Source: Carya illinoinensis (lineage: Eukaryota; Streptophyta; Magnoliopsida; Fagales; Juglandaceae). From it: a stretch of 64,000 nucleotides of DNA. The stretch is from assembly GCF_018687715.1 (NCBI RefSeq), contig NC_056764.1:16603501-16667500 (forward strand). The letters are read 5' to 3'. Numbering within the stretch: the first letter of the stretch is position 1; each line of letters starts with the position of its first letter. Made by a program: the position numbers and the translations under genes. The notes under the pieces were generated by a model that saw only the letters and a list, made by a program, of their open reading frames with translations, did no database searches and was not told where the DNA came from. This document shows, in pieces, positions 45,057 through 57,950 of the stretch.

Positions 45057-45793
45057 TGATAGTCCCTAAACTCTACCACAAGTGTATGGGTCGTGACAAA
45101 TAGAACAGGATAAAAAGAGTATCATTTCCATAAGAAGGAGATTCAAGTACCAATTTATAAAATTTCCTATATTATTTAGACGATCCAAATTGATGTGATT
45201 GACTACAAATTTTTAACTTGAAAAATCAAATATGAAAGGTTTTTAGGGCTTGGATATCATCAATTGAATTCCTACAATGAGTTTAAATACGGTTGCTTGC
45301 ATTAATATTTTGCTAATTACAATGATCTAATTCCCCTTTTTTTTATTTGATATCCTCTTTCAGGGTATAACACCTATACCTATATTAGTCCTATGTATAC
45401 TTTTGTGATTACAGAAATTAATATAAATTTGTTATGCTATGTGGAATTCTTGAATGTAGGTTGCAATAGTGTGTATTTATTTCTGAACTACACTGCCAAG
45501 GTTTGACGAATTTATAAACTAATATTGAATTTCAACTTTCGTTACTTCATTTAACATCTTAAATATGCAATTCATGGCCAGTAAATTACAATAATGAAAA
45601 CCAAAATCATCAAATTACAATTAACAAAAGATATTCAACACAATCATACTCAAATCATATTAAAAATTCAATGACTACATTCTAGCCCTAAAATAAGAAA
45701 ATTAGGAAATCATAATTGATAAAAAAATTCAATTATTCCTCAACATAAATTTGAATTCAACATCCTTAATAACAATTTAGCAACTAAAAATTA

Positions 45794-45833
<40 letters not shown>

Positions 45834-46955
45834 CTATAATTGTAGAAATCGTGAGTTTTGTTTTTTCTCTCGAAATTATAGCTGCTCCTTTCAATTCTCC
45901 TCTTTCAATTCCATGCCAATAATATACTTATTTATCGTAGAAAAGAAACCCTAAGATTTTCCTGATTTCTCTTAAAAAATCGCTTAACTTTTTAGACTTA
46001 TCTTGGTTACATGTACGGGCTTTAGGAGGTCAAATTTTGAAATCATTATTAAGGAGAAAGTTTTAGCCCCTTAAGATAGATTTTGAATCCATTAAGAATT
46101 GTATCAATCGGATATGTGAGTAGGAAGTTACGGTCAAAATACTAAAGTATGTACAAGTCGTCTTCTAACGCATTTCGAATTCGAATTTCTTATGCATTCC
46201 TTCTGTGATTTCTTTTTTTCTTTCTTCCTTTTTTTTTTCTTTTTTTATGGAAATTTTTCTTTTCAAAACCCTCCTTCCATGTCTTCAGACCATCTAATCC
46301 ATTCAAAATCGATTCTCTTTTCAAATTTTGAAACAAAAAATATTCCCCATGTAGGCTATTGAGAATTTAATTCTTGGCTACTTGACTTCTAGCTAGATTT
46401 AGAGCATCAGAATAACATAGTTTGGAACTAGGCCCTTCATGAAAATTTTATATCTCGTTCTCAGCTTTCTAACCCACCTAGGATTGATTCATTCTGACTT
46501 CAAGATCTTCAGATACAGGCTGAAAACCAAAACAAGGTCTGGGTTGTAGTAAACTTCTGGACAATTTCTGACTTCTCTCTTTCTTCTAAGTTTCAAACTT
46601 CAAAAAGGCAAAATTGGGTTTTGGACTCATCATAAACATGTTAGGCATGCCTCTTAGATTTCCAAAATACCAAAAACCACCTAAAATTGAGGTGTGTAGC
46701 TCCAATTAGAACCCAAAAACCCAAACAGTGTTCTATTTTGACTCGATCATCTCAACTAGGATTTGTTCTCTAAGCCTAGCCCTAATTTCAACCTATTTCA
46801 ATAATTAAACACCTACAAAATATCAAACATTTTCAAGAATTAAATAAATGTAAAAGACACCTAAAATTCTAGACAAATGAGCTAATAAACATACAAAATA
46901 CTCTTAATCAAAACAATTCGGACCTAGAAAATGTATGAAATAAATTTTCACATCA
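45057..46955 (-). mobile_element. Solo LTR (1.9 kb, Athila-like) inside the copia RT
   Basis: The insert has TG/CA ends (tgatagtccctaaactctac ... aattttcacatca) and is flanked by the perfect duplication CAAGG (45052-45056 and 46956-46960). Removing it joins the copia frame (…SLINAL to …FPLKDLGPLIYFLG). The left end, 'caagtgtatgggtcgtgaca', resembles the Athila LTR end 'caagtgtacgaaatcgtacc', so it is probably from an Athila-related family. It is non-coding and contains a 44-nt A run at 45795-45838. Confidence 0.9.
45795..45838. repeat. (A)44 homopolymer
   Basis: Forty-four consecutive A residues inside the solo LTR. The length is likely to be polymorphic or a sequencing/assembly-sensitive site. 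Confidence 0.95.
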
Positions 46956-46960
46956 CAAGG

Positions 46961-47927
46961 CATTGATTAGAGAAGAAATAACATATGCATGTGAACCAGT
47001 GATGATAATATCATCAACATAAATAAGTATGAATATTTTGACATCATTTTGAATGAATAAAAATATGGAATAATCAACAAGAGAGGTAATGAATCCAAAA
47101 TTCAGCAGAACAGTCGAGAGACATTGAAACCAAGCTCGAGGAGCTTGTTTGAAACCATAAATGGCCTTGTGTAATTGACACATAAGTAAGATGAAGAGCA
47201 TCAATAAAACCCTATGGTTGTTCTATATAGACTTCTTCCAAGAGGTGACCATAAAATAAGGCATTGGATACATCCAATTGCCGTATGGGCCAATTAAAAT
47301 GAACAACAAGAGTCAAAATAATACGAATGGTAGAGGGCTTAATAACTAGAATAAAGGTGTCAAAATAATCCACACCCTACTGCTAATCAAAGCCCTTCAC
47401 TACAAGATGTGCTTTGAACCTCTCAACAGAGCCATCAGGTCATTGCTTGATCTTGTAGACCAACTTGTTGCGAAGTACATTGTGATGTGATGGACGAGGA
47501 GAAAGGGTACTCCAAGTCTGGTTGCTTGTGAGAGCATTAAATTCTCCTGTCATTGCCTCTTTCCATTGAGGATTAATGATGGCTTTGGAAAAACAAGATG
47601 GTTCCGCATCCAAAAGTTGAGCATGAAATGCAACAAAGGGTACCGAGTGTTATAAAGGTGATAATCTAGAAAAGTTTGAGGCTGGAGGGATCTTGTACGA
47701 GATTTGATGAGCATAGGGTGAAAAGCAGGGGTGGGAGAGGGAATGGAAGGTGCTGAGAGATCAAAAGTTGAGTTAGGAGCAGTGGGGTTGGGAGAGATAG
47801 GTAAGAAGGGAGAAGTAGTAGGGTTTGGTAGTGGACTAGCAAACTATTGAGAGTTAGAGTTTGGAGTGTGAGATGGAGTAGGGAGACTTATATTAATGTA
47901 AAATGGAGGATTAGATGAGGCACTGAT
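46961..47927 (-). pseudogene. Copia reverse transcriptase, N-terminal and catalytic part
   Basis: The - strand has CQLHKAIYGFKQAPRAWFQC, FGFITSLVDYSIFLFIQNDV and the catalytic FILIYVDDIIITGSH (YVDD at about 47010). Upstream (47220-47600), degraded frames retain 'DVSNAFLHG' and 'TRLVYKIK'-type copia motifs in broken form. A region at 47600-47940 is Ser/Pro-rich linker. Many stops are present; inactive. Confidence 0.85.
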
Positions 47928-48800
47928 CTAGGAGAGCAAGTTGGATTGAGCATCCTCCTTAGCAGAAAAAGATTTCTCATCAAAGATCACATGTCGAGAG
48001 AGATAGACTCGGTTGGTGTTGCTGTCAAGACATCGATACCCTGCATGACTATACCCAATGAAGATATAAACTTTGGACTTGAATTCAAATTTATGGTTGA
48101 AGTAAGGTCGAAGAAGTGGAAAGCATTTACAACCAAACACGCAAAACATAGTGTAGTTGGGAGCTTGATTGAATAATTTCTTATGAGGAGATATGTGATG
48201 TAGAACTATAGTGGGGAGTTTGTTAATAGTGTTTACTGCAGTGAGGAAAGCATCTACCCCGTACTTGTTGGAAAGACCAGAGTGAGCAAGAAGTGTCAAA
48301 CCAACTTCAAGGATGTGCCTAAGTTTCCTTTCTGCAAGACCAATCTATTGTGAGGTGTGTGGGCAAGATTTTCGGTGAAAAATGCCATGTTGATTTTAAA
48401 ATGATTGAAATCTAAGGGAGGTGTATTCACCACCTCTATCAAACTAAAGTCCTTTAATTTTGTGAGGAAATTTATTTTTCACAAATAGTTTGAATTTAAT
48501 AAAGGATTCAAAAGCATCAGATTTGGACTTCAGATGATAAAACCAGACATATAGGGAGAAGTCATCAACAAAGATGATATAGTACTTGCAACTACCAACT
48601 GAGGTGATGGGTGAAGTCCAGATGTCAGTGTGATTTAATTCAAGTGGAGTATCAGAAATGCATGTAGATACTATGAAAAGTAATTATTTACTTTTTCCAA
48701 GAGGACAATAATCACAAAAGAAGTCCTTAGAATGAGAAGTGGTTAAGACAAGCAAATTATGATCTTTTATTAATTGAGAAGTGAGTACAAAGGAAGGATG
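47928..48800 (-). pseudogene. Copia integrase
   Basis: The best-preserved part is the C-terminal half: LLAHSGLSNKYGVDAFLTAV, NTINKLPTIVLHHISPHKKL, FNQAPNYTMFCVFGCKCFPL, 'FKSKVYIFIGYSHAGYRCLD' and VYLSRHVIFDEKSF, the GKGY-type module of copia integrases. The catalytic core lies upstream in broken frames (about 48300-48800). Confidence 0.85.
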
Positions 48801-49900
48801 GCCAAATCAAAAATCTCATACTGGAAAAGTAGTTTTAAGGCCTAAGAAAGCAGTAAAGCCATTGACATCTTTATTGAGAAACCTTTGCAACTTGAGAGGA
48901 TGTAGTCCATTTTCAACCTTGCCTACCAAGAGAGTTGTCCTTGTCCAATTGTCCTTCACAAGAAAGTAAGTGGAGGTAAGTATAAAGTAACAATCATTGT
49001 CAGCACAAAATATTTGGACAAAGAGGAGATTAGTCTAAGCTTTTAGACAATCAAGAATATTGTTAAGTAAAACCTTAGAATGTGGAGATAAGAGGATACT
49101 CGAACCAGCATTTTGAATGGAAATTCCTGCACCATCACCAACTTATACTATCTCAGAGCTTTGGAAAGGCTGCTGAAGAGTCAAGTTGTCATGTTGATTG
49201 GTGATGTGAGCATTAGATCCATTGTGAGCATACCATTGTTGATTTTCCAGTTCATGATCAGTTTGAGCAACCAGTGCATGTAGTTGGGAGGGAGGGTGTC
49301 GACCTTGGAAGGAGTAATCCATCCGATGGAAGCAGTATAAGGCTTGGTGGTTTGTTCTCCCACCCCATCTCATCTCAACTCATCTTCCGAGGGCTTGCCT
49401 ATGGCTAAAAGTTGGTCTGCTAGGAATTTGGCATATTGAAGATATTCAATACAATTCTTGGAGTCCTTGTGAAGACACTGCAATTGCCTCTTCAAATGAG
49501 AGATTCTTGACCTGGATTTGGATACAAACTAAGTGGCTATAGCATGCCAAACTTGGCGAGATGTATTCAAGCCAAATATGGTAAAAGTACTGACTCAGAC
49601 AGGATCATTCTGATCCACCCAAACGAATATTGGTCTTTCTTGACCCAAATTTCATAGGCAGGATTTGGAGTATCCTTCCCATTAGCATTAGTGAGAATTG
49701 GTGATGGGCAAGGGTTAAAACCATCCACAATGCCCAACATGTCATGACTCCTCAAGACTAGATCAAGTTGAGAGAGCCATTGTAAGTAGTTGGTGTTATT
49801 AAGTTTGACACCAATGAACTAAGTAAAGGTGAAAAAAAAAAACGAGTGATGCAGGTGTAGTGGTAGGTGAGAAAGGATCTATGGTATAGAAAGACAAGTA
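48801..49900 (-). pseudogene. Copia gag and protease start
   Basis: Starting near 49820: NYLQWLSQLDLVLRSHDMLG, IVDGFNPCPSPILTNANGKD, NPAYEIWVKKDQYSFGWIRM, LSESVLLPYLA, then broken frames with SRISHLKRQLQCLHKDSKNC and IEYLQYAKFLADQLLAIGKP. The protease region shows WYAHNGSNAHITN where the family has W(Y/L)xDSGA: the active-site D-S-G reads H-N-G, so the protease would be inactive. Confidence 0.88.
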
Positions 49901-49953
49901 GGGGAGAAAATTGGATTGATTGATAGATTGAACCTATAGATGCTCTAGTACCA

Positions 49954-50267
49954 CGAAAGAAAGTTTGTAGAGAAATGGTTTTGAACAAGAAAAAGAATTC
50001 ATTCAATAGATTTCAAATATATAATTGTATAAGGTAAGCCGGAAATGAATTAAACTAGAAATGAAAGACTAGACTTAACAAATATACAATATTTGATAGA
50101 TGTACAATATTTGACAAATGTGGAGTTATCTATGTTGAAGTCTTGAATTAGTGGGATTCAAATGTTGATGTCAAGATTGATCTCTATTAGGCATGTGAAT
50201 CTGAGTGCTGAAGTTATTGCACAATTTTCTCTTCTGATGTGAGGTATATTGAATTGTTTGATTTAAT
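49954..50267 (-). repeat. Copia 5' LTR
   Basis: Homologous to 43836-44153 and adjacent to the primer-binding site. The LTR end reads CG on the - strand where the other copy has CA. Confidence 0.88.
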
Positions 50268-50963
50268 ATTTCTTGTTGTCATATCTCAAAGATTCTGTTC
50301 ACACTTAAAGAATAAAATGAAAGAGCTTCACACATCAAGACAAATATAACATCTACAACTATTCAAGTAAATTTACCAATATTATATAAATATATATAAT
50401 AAATAGTGTAGGACTTAAAGCATAATTCCCAACTAGCTAGGGAAAATTTTAGCTAAATTTAACTAAAGGTTGCACTTTTTCCTGATTTAGCTATCCAATT
50501 ATTTCACATTTCTACATCTCCCACTCTATTTTAGCCATTCATTTTTATTATTTTAATTAAAATATTATTTTCTTATTTTTTTATTCTTTATCTTGCAATC
50601 ATAATTTTCAAGTTCTTATTCTTACAACTATTATATTTTTCAAAATCTATTACTTATAAATACTTATCATTTTTTTATATTTCTCTAATATATAATCATA
50701 TTTACAGTTATTTGTTTTTCACATTTTCTTCCCTAACAATCATTTTTTCAAAGTCGTTAACTTTTTCTAACGACCATAGTTTTCAAAGTTTATCTGTTTC
50801 TAATGATAAAAATTTGAAAATTTTCTGATAATCATTATAACTCAAAGTTTGTCCTTATCTAACTGTCATATTCTTGAAAAACATATTTTTCCAACAGTCA
50901 TAAATTTCTTTCAATATAAATAAGCTTGGTTTCTTCCAACTTTCATTATAAATTTCTTTTTCA

Positions 50964-51990
50964 TTGAATCTAACTTGTTACTCTTATGTCTCGTCATTTT
51001 CTATAGGTCATTCTTTCCTTCTCAATGTACTTATTAATGATTCTGACAATAAGTTAGAGATTAATGATGTTATAAAAGAAGAAGAAAGATCGGCACCACC
51101 TCAACTATACATTAAGCATAATCATTTGCAAGGTCATGAAAGATTTTTTTATAATTATTTTGTTGTAGCACCAGTATTTTTTTTTCCAAAGTATTTCATA
51201 GGAGGTCTTGGATGAGAAGATCTCTTTTTTTATCAAACTCAATCTAAAGTAGAAGCTCACGATCCATATTTTGTCCAAAGAATATACTATGTTGGAAGAC
51301 TTGGTTGTTTTGCCCTTTAAAAGATCACAGTTTCACTAAGAATTTTGGCATATGGAGTAATTGGGGATTTTATGGATGAATATCTAAGGGTTTCAAATAC
51401 CATTGCAATGAAAAGTCTAAAATTATTCGCTAAAGTGGTTGTTTATATTTTTGGGATTGTCTGAATCTCACAATGACATCAATGTTTTGGAAAGATCTTT
51501 TGCATTTAGTGAACTTTCTTAGGGACATACTCCTCGAGTAAATTAATCAATCAATGGTCATGATTATACTATGGCATACTACCTTGCAGATGGTATATCT
51601 CCACAATGGCCAACTTTAATTAAAAAAAAAAAAATTCTAGCCTTAGTAGGTTCAAAAAATATGTAATTTGCTACAGTTCAAGAATTTATAAGAAATGACG
51701 TAAAGTTTGCATCTAGAATGCTCCAAGCACATTTTTCCATTGTTCATTAGCCTGCATAAATATGCAAAGTCACTGCTACAAAACATAATGAAGGCATGTA
51801 TAATTATTCATAATATGATTGTTGAATATGTGCAAGATGTGCAACAAATGAATTTCGATTAGGAACAAATAAATAAAAACCCTCCTACACCAGTCTCATG
51901 TGATCAAAATTAGGATATACTTATGGAGTTAATTTGTAGCCATCTTCACATTAGATATCGACAAACTCATTCACAACTCTAGTCGGGCCT
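50964..51990 (+). pseudogene. PIF/Harbinger (HARBI1-like) transposase
   Basis: Recognisable blocks in order are RSAPPQLYIKHNHLQGHERF, FYNYFVVAPVFFFPKYF, VEAHDPYFVQRIYYVGRLG, KITVSLRILAYGVIGDFMDE, YLRVSNTIAMKSLKLFAKVV, then (N)DINVLERSFAFSEL, SINGHDYTMAYYLADGI and ISPQWPTLIK. Between 'VVVYIFG' and 'HNDINVL' about 70 residues are missing, including the first catalytic Asp region (family: GSIDCMHW), so the DDE triad is incomplete. At least seven stops or frameshifts follow. The transposase would cut at the terminal repeats with the Myb-like partner; this copy cannot. Confidence 0.85.
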
Positions 51991-52479
51991 TGCTTAACAC
52001 CTATAACAACTATATGGAGAGAATGATAAAAACTTTGAATGAGTTCTTATTTTTATTTTGTATTTACAAATCCATATCATAATATGTTTTTATATTTGAA
52101 GTTTAAGAATGACCTTGTCTGAATAAAATGGTTATATCTTTTGATATATAAACTTGATGAATACAAATTTGATGTCATTGGAAGCTTAATAAAAAATCTA
52201 CAAACTTTGTATTTCACAAAAAGTTTTCAATTCAAATGATTAGTAGGCCAATATGAGTTGTAAAATTAATAGAAACACCTACATAGAAAAATATGTATTT
52301 CCAACAAATTTAATCTAGTTACAAAGCATCACAGCGATACCAAAAACTATAGAATTAAATATCATACTTCAAATATCACATCTTATCAAAAGGTAGCAAA
52401 GTAGTTGTTACCAAAATATTTTTTTTTCACATATATCAAAATAAACATTACATATGACAACTAGTTGAATGATCTTCAC
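51991..52479. other. Spacer between the two convergent Harbinger genes
   Basis: AT-rich, with no reading frame of note. Both genes point toward it, so it should hold their 3' ends. Confidence 0.6.
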
Positions 52480-53350
52480 TTTTCAAATATTCCCACTTGT
52501 TGGTGCCAATACTTTTGTTGTGTTTGAGTCACTCCACTTGTGTCCATCATCATTACTCTCTCGTCTCGATCTAATTGTTGCAATTGAAGATGTTTCCTTT
52601 TTATATGAATTCTCTCCTTTTCAATAGTCATTTCTCTTTCTCAAAATGAAGTCTAAATTCATGTTTTAATTGCTCCAATTGAAACATTTCTCTTTCCAAG
52701 GGAATTACCTCTTCTACTTGTACACGTGGGTCCTCAAGATATTCTTTTCTCTTCCTTCTTACATTTTCAACTTTCCTACCTATTGGTCTCCTGGTGTCTA
52801 TATTGGTACCATGAAATGTATAATCATCTCCAACTTGATTTATTGATTTTGGAGTTTGAGGATTGAGGTTTGAAGATACTATAATAGATTATTTCTTCTT
52901 ACTTTTTACCTTGGGCCCATGTTGCAACCATTTTTTGGTTGATCCCTCAACAAAAGCTAACAATATTCAAATGGAAACAAAATCTTATTTATAGATTGAT
53001 GTATAATCTTTGCATTGGCAATCTAAAGAATTAAGGTAAATGAAAAAGAAATAAGTATTGATAACTTAAGGTATTAACATTGCATTTAATATAAGTTATA
53101 CATTGTCATGCTCAATAATGTTACTTTGATTTTGATATTCAACTTGAGGTAGGCATTGACAAAACTTATTGGTTACTTGTTAAATTGTGGACCACCAATT
53201 CATTAAGGAGTTAGAACTAGGTACACTTGTAGTTGGGATGTCCTTGTGTTCAAGGAAGTATGTGATAGCTCTGTTCCAAAGTGTTTAATGTTTTAGTTAG
53301 TTCCATGCACCACATCAATACTAACCTTTAGCCATGATGATACTAAAAAC
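52480..53350 (-). pseudogene. Harbinger second protein (Myb/SANT- and NAM-associated-like)
   Basis: On the - strand the fragments IKEDKFLVSSWLKVSIDVVH, 'WSTI*QVTNKFCQCLPQVEY', NQSNIIEHDN, then GDDYTFHGTNIDTRRPIGRK, VENVRRKRKEYLEDPRVQVE and EVIPLEREMFQLEQLKHEF match the plant trihelix-like protein with a NAM-associated C-terminal region that accompanies Harbinger transposases. Its family role is DNA binding and nuclear import of the transposase. Frameshifts and stops (for example in WSTI*Q) break it. Confidence 0.75.
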
Positions 53351-53830
53351 TTGTCTTCCTTTATAGAGAAGTTTGCAGCCTGTTGTGTTTTTTTAGTATA
53401 AATAGTTTTTGAAGGTTGAAAGTCTTAGATACACATTTGAATAATTTAAGCATATTTAAAAAATGAGTTGTCAATGTTAAACATCTCCTTGCAAAAAACT
53501 TGTGAAAAACATATTTCCTTAGTCTTGCAAATTCCTCTTAAAAGAGCAACATAGTTAACACTACTTAAAAATTTGAATAATGAGGCATAAAACTTATACC
53601 AAAGGCATGGACAATAATTTGTAAATTGAAGATTTTTTTGTATTTTTTTTTTAATTCTCAACTCCCAAATTTATACAAAAACAAATGCTAATGAACTAAT
53701 CATAATTAACAAAAGTTATGAACACTAATTTTTTTTTTTCCTTTAGATCATCACAGGGAGATGCTTTACATGCCTCATTAGATCTAGTTGCCTTAAATGT
53801 GGGGCCAACTAATTGTGAACAAATATGCAA

Positions 53831-53864
<34 letters not shown>

Positions 53865-54579
53865 CCAATTTCTATCATTGAGTAGCAAAACATGCATATA
53901 TTTTCAAATGGCATTCCATTGCCTAGACACATTTTTTTGTGTGATTTCTTAGCCAATTTAGAAAAGTCAAATGTCATCTCATGCTAAATTTAACAAAAAT
54001 AATCTAGATAAACAAATAAATCTTAGGTTTTATTTTGCAACTTTAAAAAGTTAGATGGATCCATGCCTGAAACTATATATAGAATATACAACTTTTGATT
54101 CAATTAACAATAATGACTCAACAAACCATGGCTTAAATAAGAAAAAAATAATATTCCTAAAGCCAAAATCTATAAAACATAATTAAACAAAATTTGAAGA
54201 GAATTTGTATCCAAACTAAAAGTGAATTTGGAAAAAAAAGTTAGAAATTTACCCTTGATTAGAGATTGGAAGAGATTAAGCTTAAACAGTAATGTGGCTT
54301 GTCATGCTTTGTTTGGTCGTATGCAAGTTTTAGAATACAAAATTGTTGCTTTTTGATAGAAAATAAGAACGAATTAACTAGTAATAGAAAGCAAAGTGGA
54401 TTTCACGCTAGTTTTTATTGTCATTATTTTCTTTAATAAAAGACCTGGAGAATTTAACCATAAAAGTCTCATTTGTTGAGTCAATAGTGTTAGCAATCTT
54501 TTGCTAATACTGTAAAAACTAGCCAATTCATATGCTATTACTACTAGCCGATTAGAATAAGTTTTAAATTACTTTTTGA
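53351..54579. other. Harbinger right-hand non-coding region
   Basis: AT-rich, with a (TA)n run at about 53830-53856 and no assignable coding sequence. It ends at the hAT insertion. Confidence 0.55.
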
Positions 54580-56089
54580 TAGGACTATTCACCTAACCCG
54601 ACTCAAAAAACACTGTCTCGACCCGACCATACAAGCTTCCAGAAAAGGAATTTTTGAGCTAATTAGATTAATTGATTAACCGAACCAAAAAATTTCAGAA
54701 ATTAATCGATTAACCAATTTTTTTTAAAGGATTGCCCAAATGTTGTTCTTTGTCAAATTGTGGGGCATCTAAATTTAAGTTTGCTTTTATCAATTCAATG
54801 GAATACTTTAGAATTGAGTATGAATATGATGTCATTAAGTTTGATGAGATCGTAATTTTTACTTGAAAAAAATATATTCATGTAAAAAAATATCTTTACA
54901 TGAATATGATTGTTTTGTATTCCTTGCATTAAAAGACTTCCAAACTTCATTATCTCTCCAAGAAATAGAAGAGAACTACATGCAGCATAATCACAATCCT
55001 TTTTTGTTCCTAACTTCCTGTGATCTTGTATAGCTACAAGTGAAGGCTCACTTTAATCCTTTTAGGTCTCAACAAGTAAGAAGGAAGTAAATTCCTTGAT
55101 CAAAGCTGCATTAATGTTTTATAATATGTTACTAGGAAGTGATGTTTGCTACAACAGAGGAAATACAAGTTTTTGGGTGTTGGGCAGTTGCTATTCACAT
55201 ATAAGAAGGTTCCTACAAGGCAAGAATTTGATGAAAGCTATGTTTATCTTATATCATAAAATGAAATTCTTTTCAAGACAAACTAATCAAGAGGCAAAAC
55301 AAACTACATATACAAAACTAAACATCCCTGAAAATTGACAACAACTATTCATCTTAAGTCAATGAGCATCATTTCCAAACTTATGTACCTGGTCCTACAT
55401 GGGCGTAATCCCAGTTTACAAGATTGAAATAACAAAAATTTCACATTTGTTCTCCTTAACATCATCATCTTACTTCTGTTGCAAACTTCTTCTAAGTGTG
55501 ATCCAGCAAACCAACCCATTGTGATGGCCATGTCCTCCATTTGGCTGAAGCCTCATAACACCATTTGGTATGCTCATCTTATCATTAACCTAAATGGGCA
55601 TGTCAAAATAGCATAAATGAGTCAATAACTACCAGTTGAATATGAGTTTTTAAGGAGGATTCACAACAGCTTGTTTTCTAGTCTACTAACAAGTCTTATT
55701 CATTGCAAGTCATTGAAGAACTTAGACTGCCCACCTATAAAGGCAATTCAAGCATACAAATAGTATAAGATTCTCCTCTTATCAAGTATATTTGAAGCAG
55801 CTAGTATAGATGGGAAACAATCAAATAAGGAATTTCAATAATCAATGTGACTTCAAGTAAGGAAAATTCAAATAATCGTGAATTTGCCTCTTTCAAAATA
55901 TTCATTAAAGTCATCTCTACATGAAAAAAAAAGATTATGTTAAAAATATAATTAATTGAAATGGCTATATGAAAATATTCTTCAAATATGAATCTTACCA
56001 GTTTCTAACTTGTAACTTTTTGCATTTTCCATTACGTTTTAGGAGCCATTACATTTTAGGAGCCATAATTAATGGAGGGAGCCATTAAC

Positions 56090-57950
56090 CAATTTGTGTG
56101 CAAATAAGAGTTTCAACTATTACAAGGGCCAATAAGCTATGAAATGAATCTAAGACACAACCTCTAATGCTAAATGTCGACTCGAAAATATCAAAGTTAG
56201 GTGTCAATCGTTCAAGGCTCTCCATCAAATAATGATCCAACTCTGATTGGGACTCTATAACACCCTTTGATACTTGATAGTGCCAATACAAACTATAACT
56301 ATCCTCATCATCATTGGAAGTTGTGTTGCTTTGAGTCTCACCAACACTTGAACCTACATTGGATTTTGAATATTGGTTATACATCTGCTTAATCATCCTC
56401 CTTAACTTTGTAACAAGTTCGGAAGCTCACTCATGGCCAAGCAAATCTGTAAAATAAAACTTTAAAACTTCTAATTTGGAGTGCAGATCAAGCATAGCTG
56501 CAATAAATAAGATTTTGTTTACTTTCTCAAAATTTTTCCAATACTTATCGTATTTCAACAACATCCTTTCTGACATAATTTTCAGCATATCATCATTACT
56601 CATAGAAAATTTGATCAAATGGTTATAGATTAAAGATATTTCTTTGATAAACAAATGTGAAGTTGCATAAGTTGAGCCTGAAATCTGCAAGGTGACATCG
56701 TAAAAATCTTCAAAAATCATATAAAAACCTTAATAATTTTCCAATCATCTAAAATTAGTGGTTCTTCTCCAACCTCAAGTAACTGTAAGTCAAACTAATT
56801 GTCTTCATCTTGAATCACCTCAAAAGCTGCATAACACTTGAGAGCTACACTCAACATCAGATATGTTGCGTTCCACCTGATTGGAACATCAAGAGAAAAA
56901 AGCACACCACTCAAGATATTTTGTCTCTCTGCGCATGACTTGAAATATCAAGTTTTGCCGAAGTAGAATTCACATATTTCACTATATTTTGCATATTCAC
57001 AATCGATCCATTAATTTCTTTCAAGTCATTATAGACAATAAGATTCAAAATATGTGCACAGCATCTAATGTGCATAAGGTCATTTTTTAATACCAAACAA
57101 TTTCTAAATTTGATAATCTTCCTTAAATAATCGATAGTCGTAGTATTAGATGATGCATTTTCTACTGTGATTGTAAATACTTCTCTATGCCACATCTAAG
57201 TATAGATGACTCGATCTCTCTTCCTATTGTTCTTCCTTTTATGATTTGGAGTTTTCATAAAACCTATAATTATTTTATGAAAGACCCAATCATCATTAAT
57301 AGAATGAGATGTTATGCATATATAGTTAAAATTTTGCACTGGAGTCTATATGTCAGTAGTGATATAGATTTTATAATTAGATACCATGAATATGTCATTT
57401 AACTTGTTTTTTACTGACAAGTACATTTTCATATAATTTCGCATAACAGTAATACAAGAGGGGATTGGAAATCTAGGTTTAACTACAGCCATAAAGTCTT
57501 TAAATTCCCGTTTTTGTACAAATTTAAATGGTCGCTCATTTATAATTATCATCTTAGCTACCGCCAACCTTATTTTATGTGCATTATACTTGGCAAATCC
57601 AAAACTAGGACTACTAGTTATAACATCCACCCCATACCTCCTAGGTCTGGTCATATTTTATTGGAGGTTATCCATTCCAATCCCAATAGCAATAAAGGCC
57701 TTACATGTGTCATTATGGTGCCTTAGGGATGAAGTATCTTATTTTTTAGAATGACATAATAAAACCTTACCACAGTAATTGCATATAACTTTGTGAACAT
57801 TGGGGTCCTCATACTCAAGCCTAGGAAAATAAAGCTATACATTCGATCTACCCCGAGATCTTTTGATGGGAGGGCGATATGAGAAGGAGTAGTTGTAGGG
57901 AGAGAGCTATCCAAATGAATTACATCAAGGGATTGTATCAGACCCTGTCA
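56090..57950 (-). pseudogene. hAT transposase (RICESLEEPER-like), broken
   Basis: N-terminal zinc-finger (BED) traces are at about 57790-57700 (YAITVVRFYYVILKN). Then come HKIRLAVAKMIIINERPFKF, FKDFMAVVKPRFPIPSC, MKMYLSVKNKLNDIFMVSNY, the core VFTITVENASSNTTTIDYLR and LMHIRCCAHILNLIVYNDLK, KILFIAAMLDLHSKLEVLKF, and the C-terminal dimerisation block SELDHYLMESLERLTPNFDI and RGCVLDSFHSLLALVIVETLI. The family's 'DNASSN' Asp reads E (VENASSN). The dimerisation block lacks the WW and 'ASESAFS' section through an internal deletion. Frameshifts and stops separate five segments, so it is inactive. Confidence 0.9.

Larger units (their letters stand above)
43836..50267 (-). mobile_element. Ty1-copia retrotransposon, degraded, with an inserted solo LTR
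   Basis: Two similar LTRs of about 315 bp (43836-44153 and 49954-50267) flank gag, protease, integrase, reverse transcriptase and RNase H in copia order on the - strand. The primer site is the complement of gatgctctagtacca (49940-49953), TGGTACTAGAGC, an initiator-tRNA-Met type. The polypurine-like 'gcggaggtagg' precedes the 3' LTR (44154-44165). The frames are heavily broken. No clear 5-bp duplication flanks the element ('taaaa' left, 'tttct' right), so one end may be inexact. Confidence 0.9.

Noticed and set aside
43831..50272. Target-site duplication for the copia element
   Set aside because: Flanks 'taaaa' and 'tttct' do not match; the LTR terminus on one side may be mis-set or mutated.
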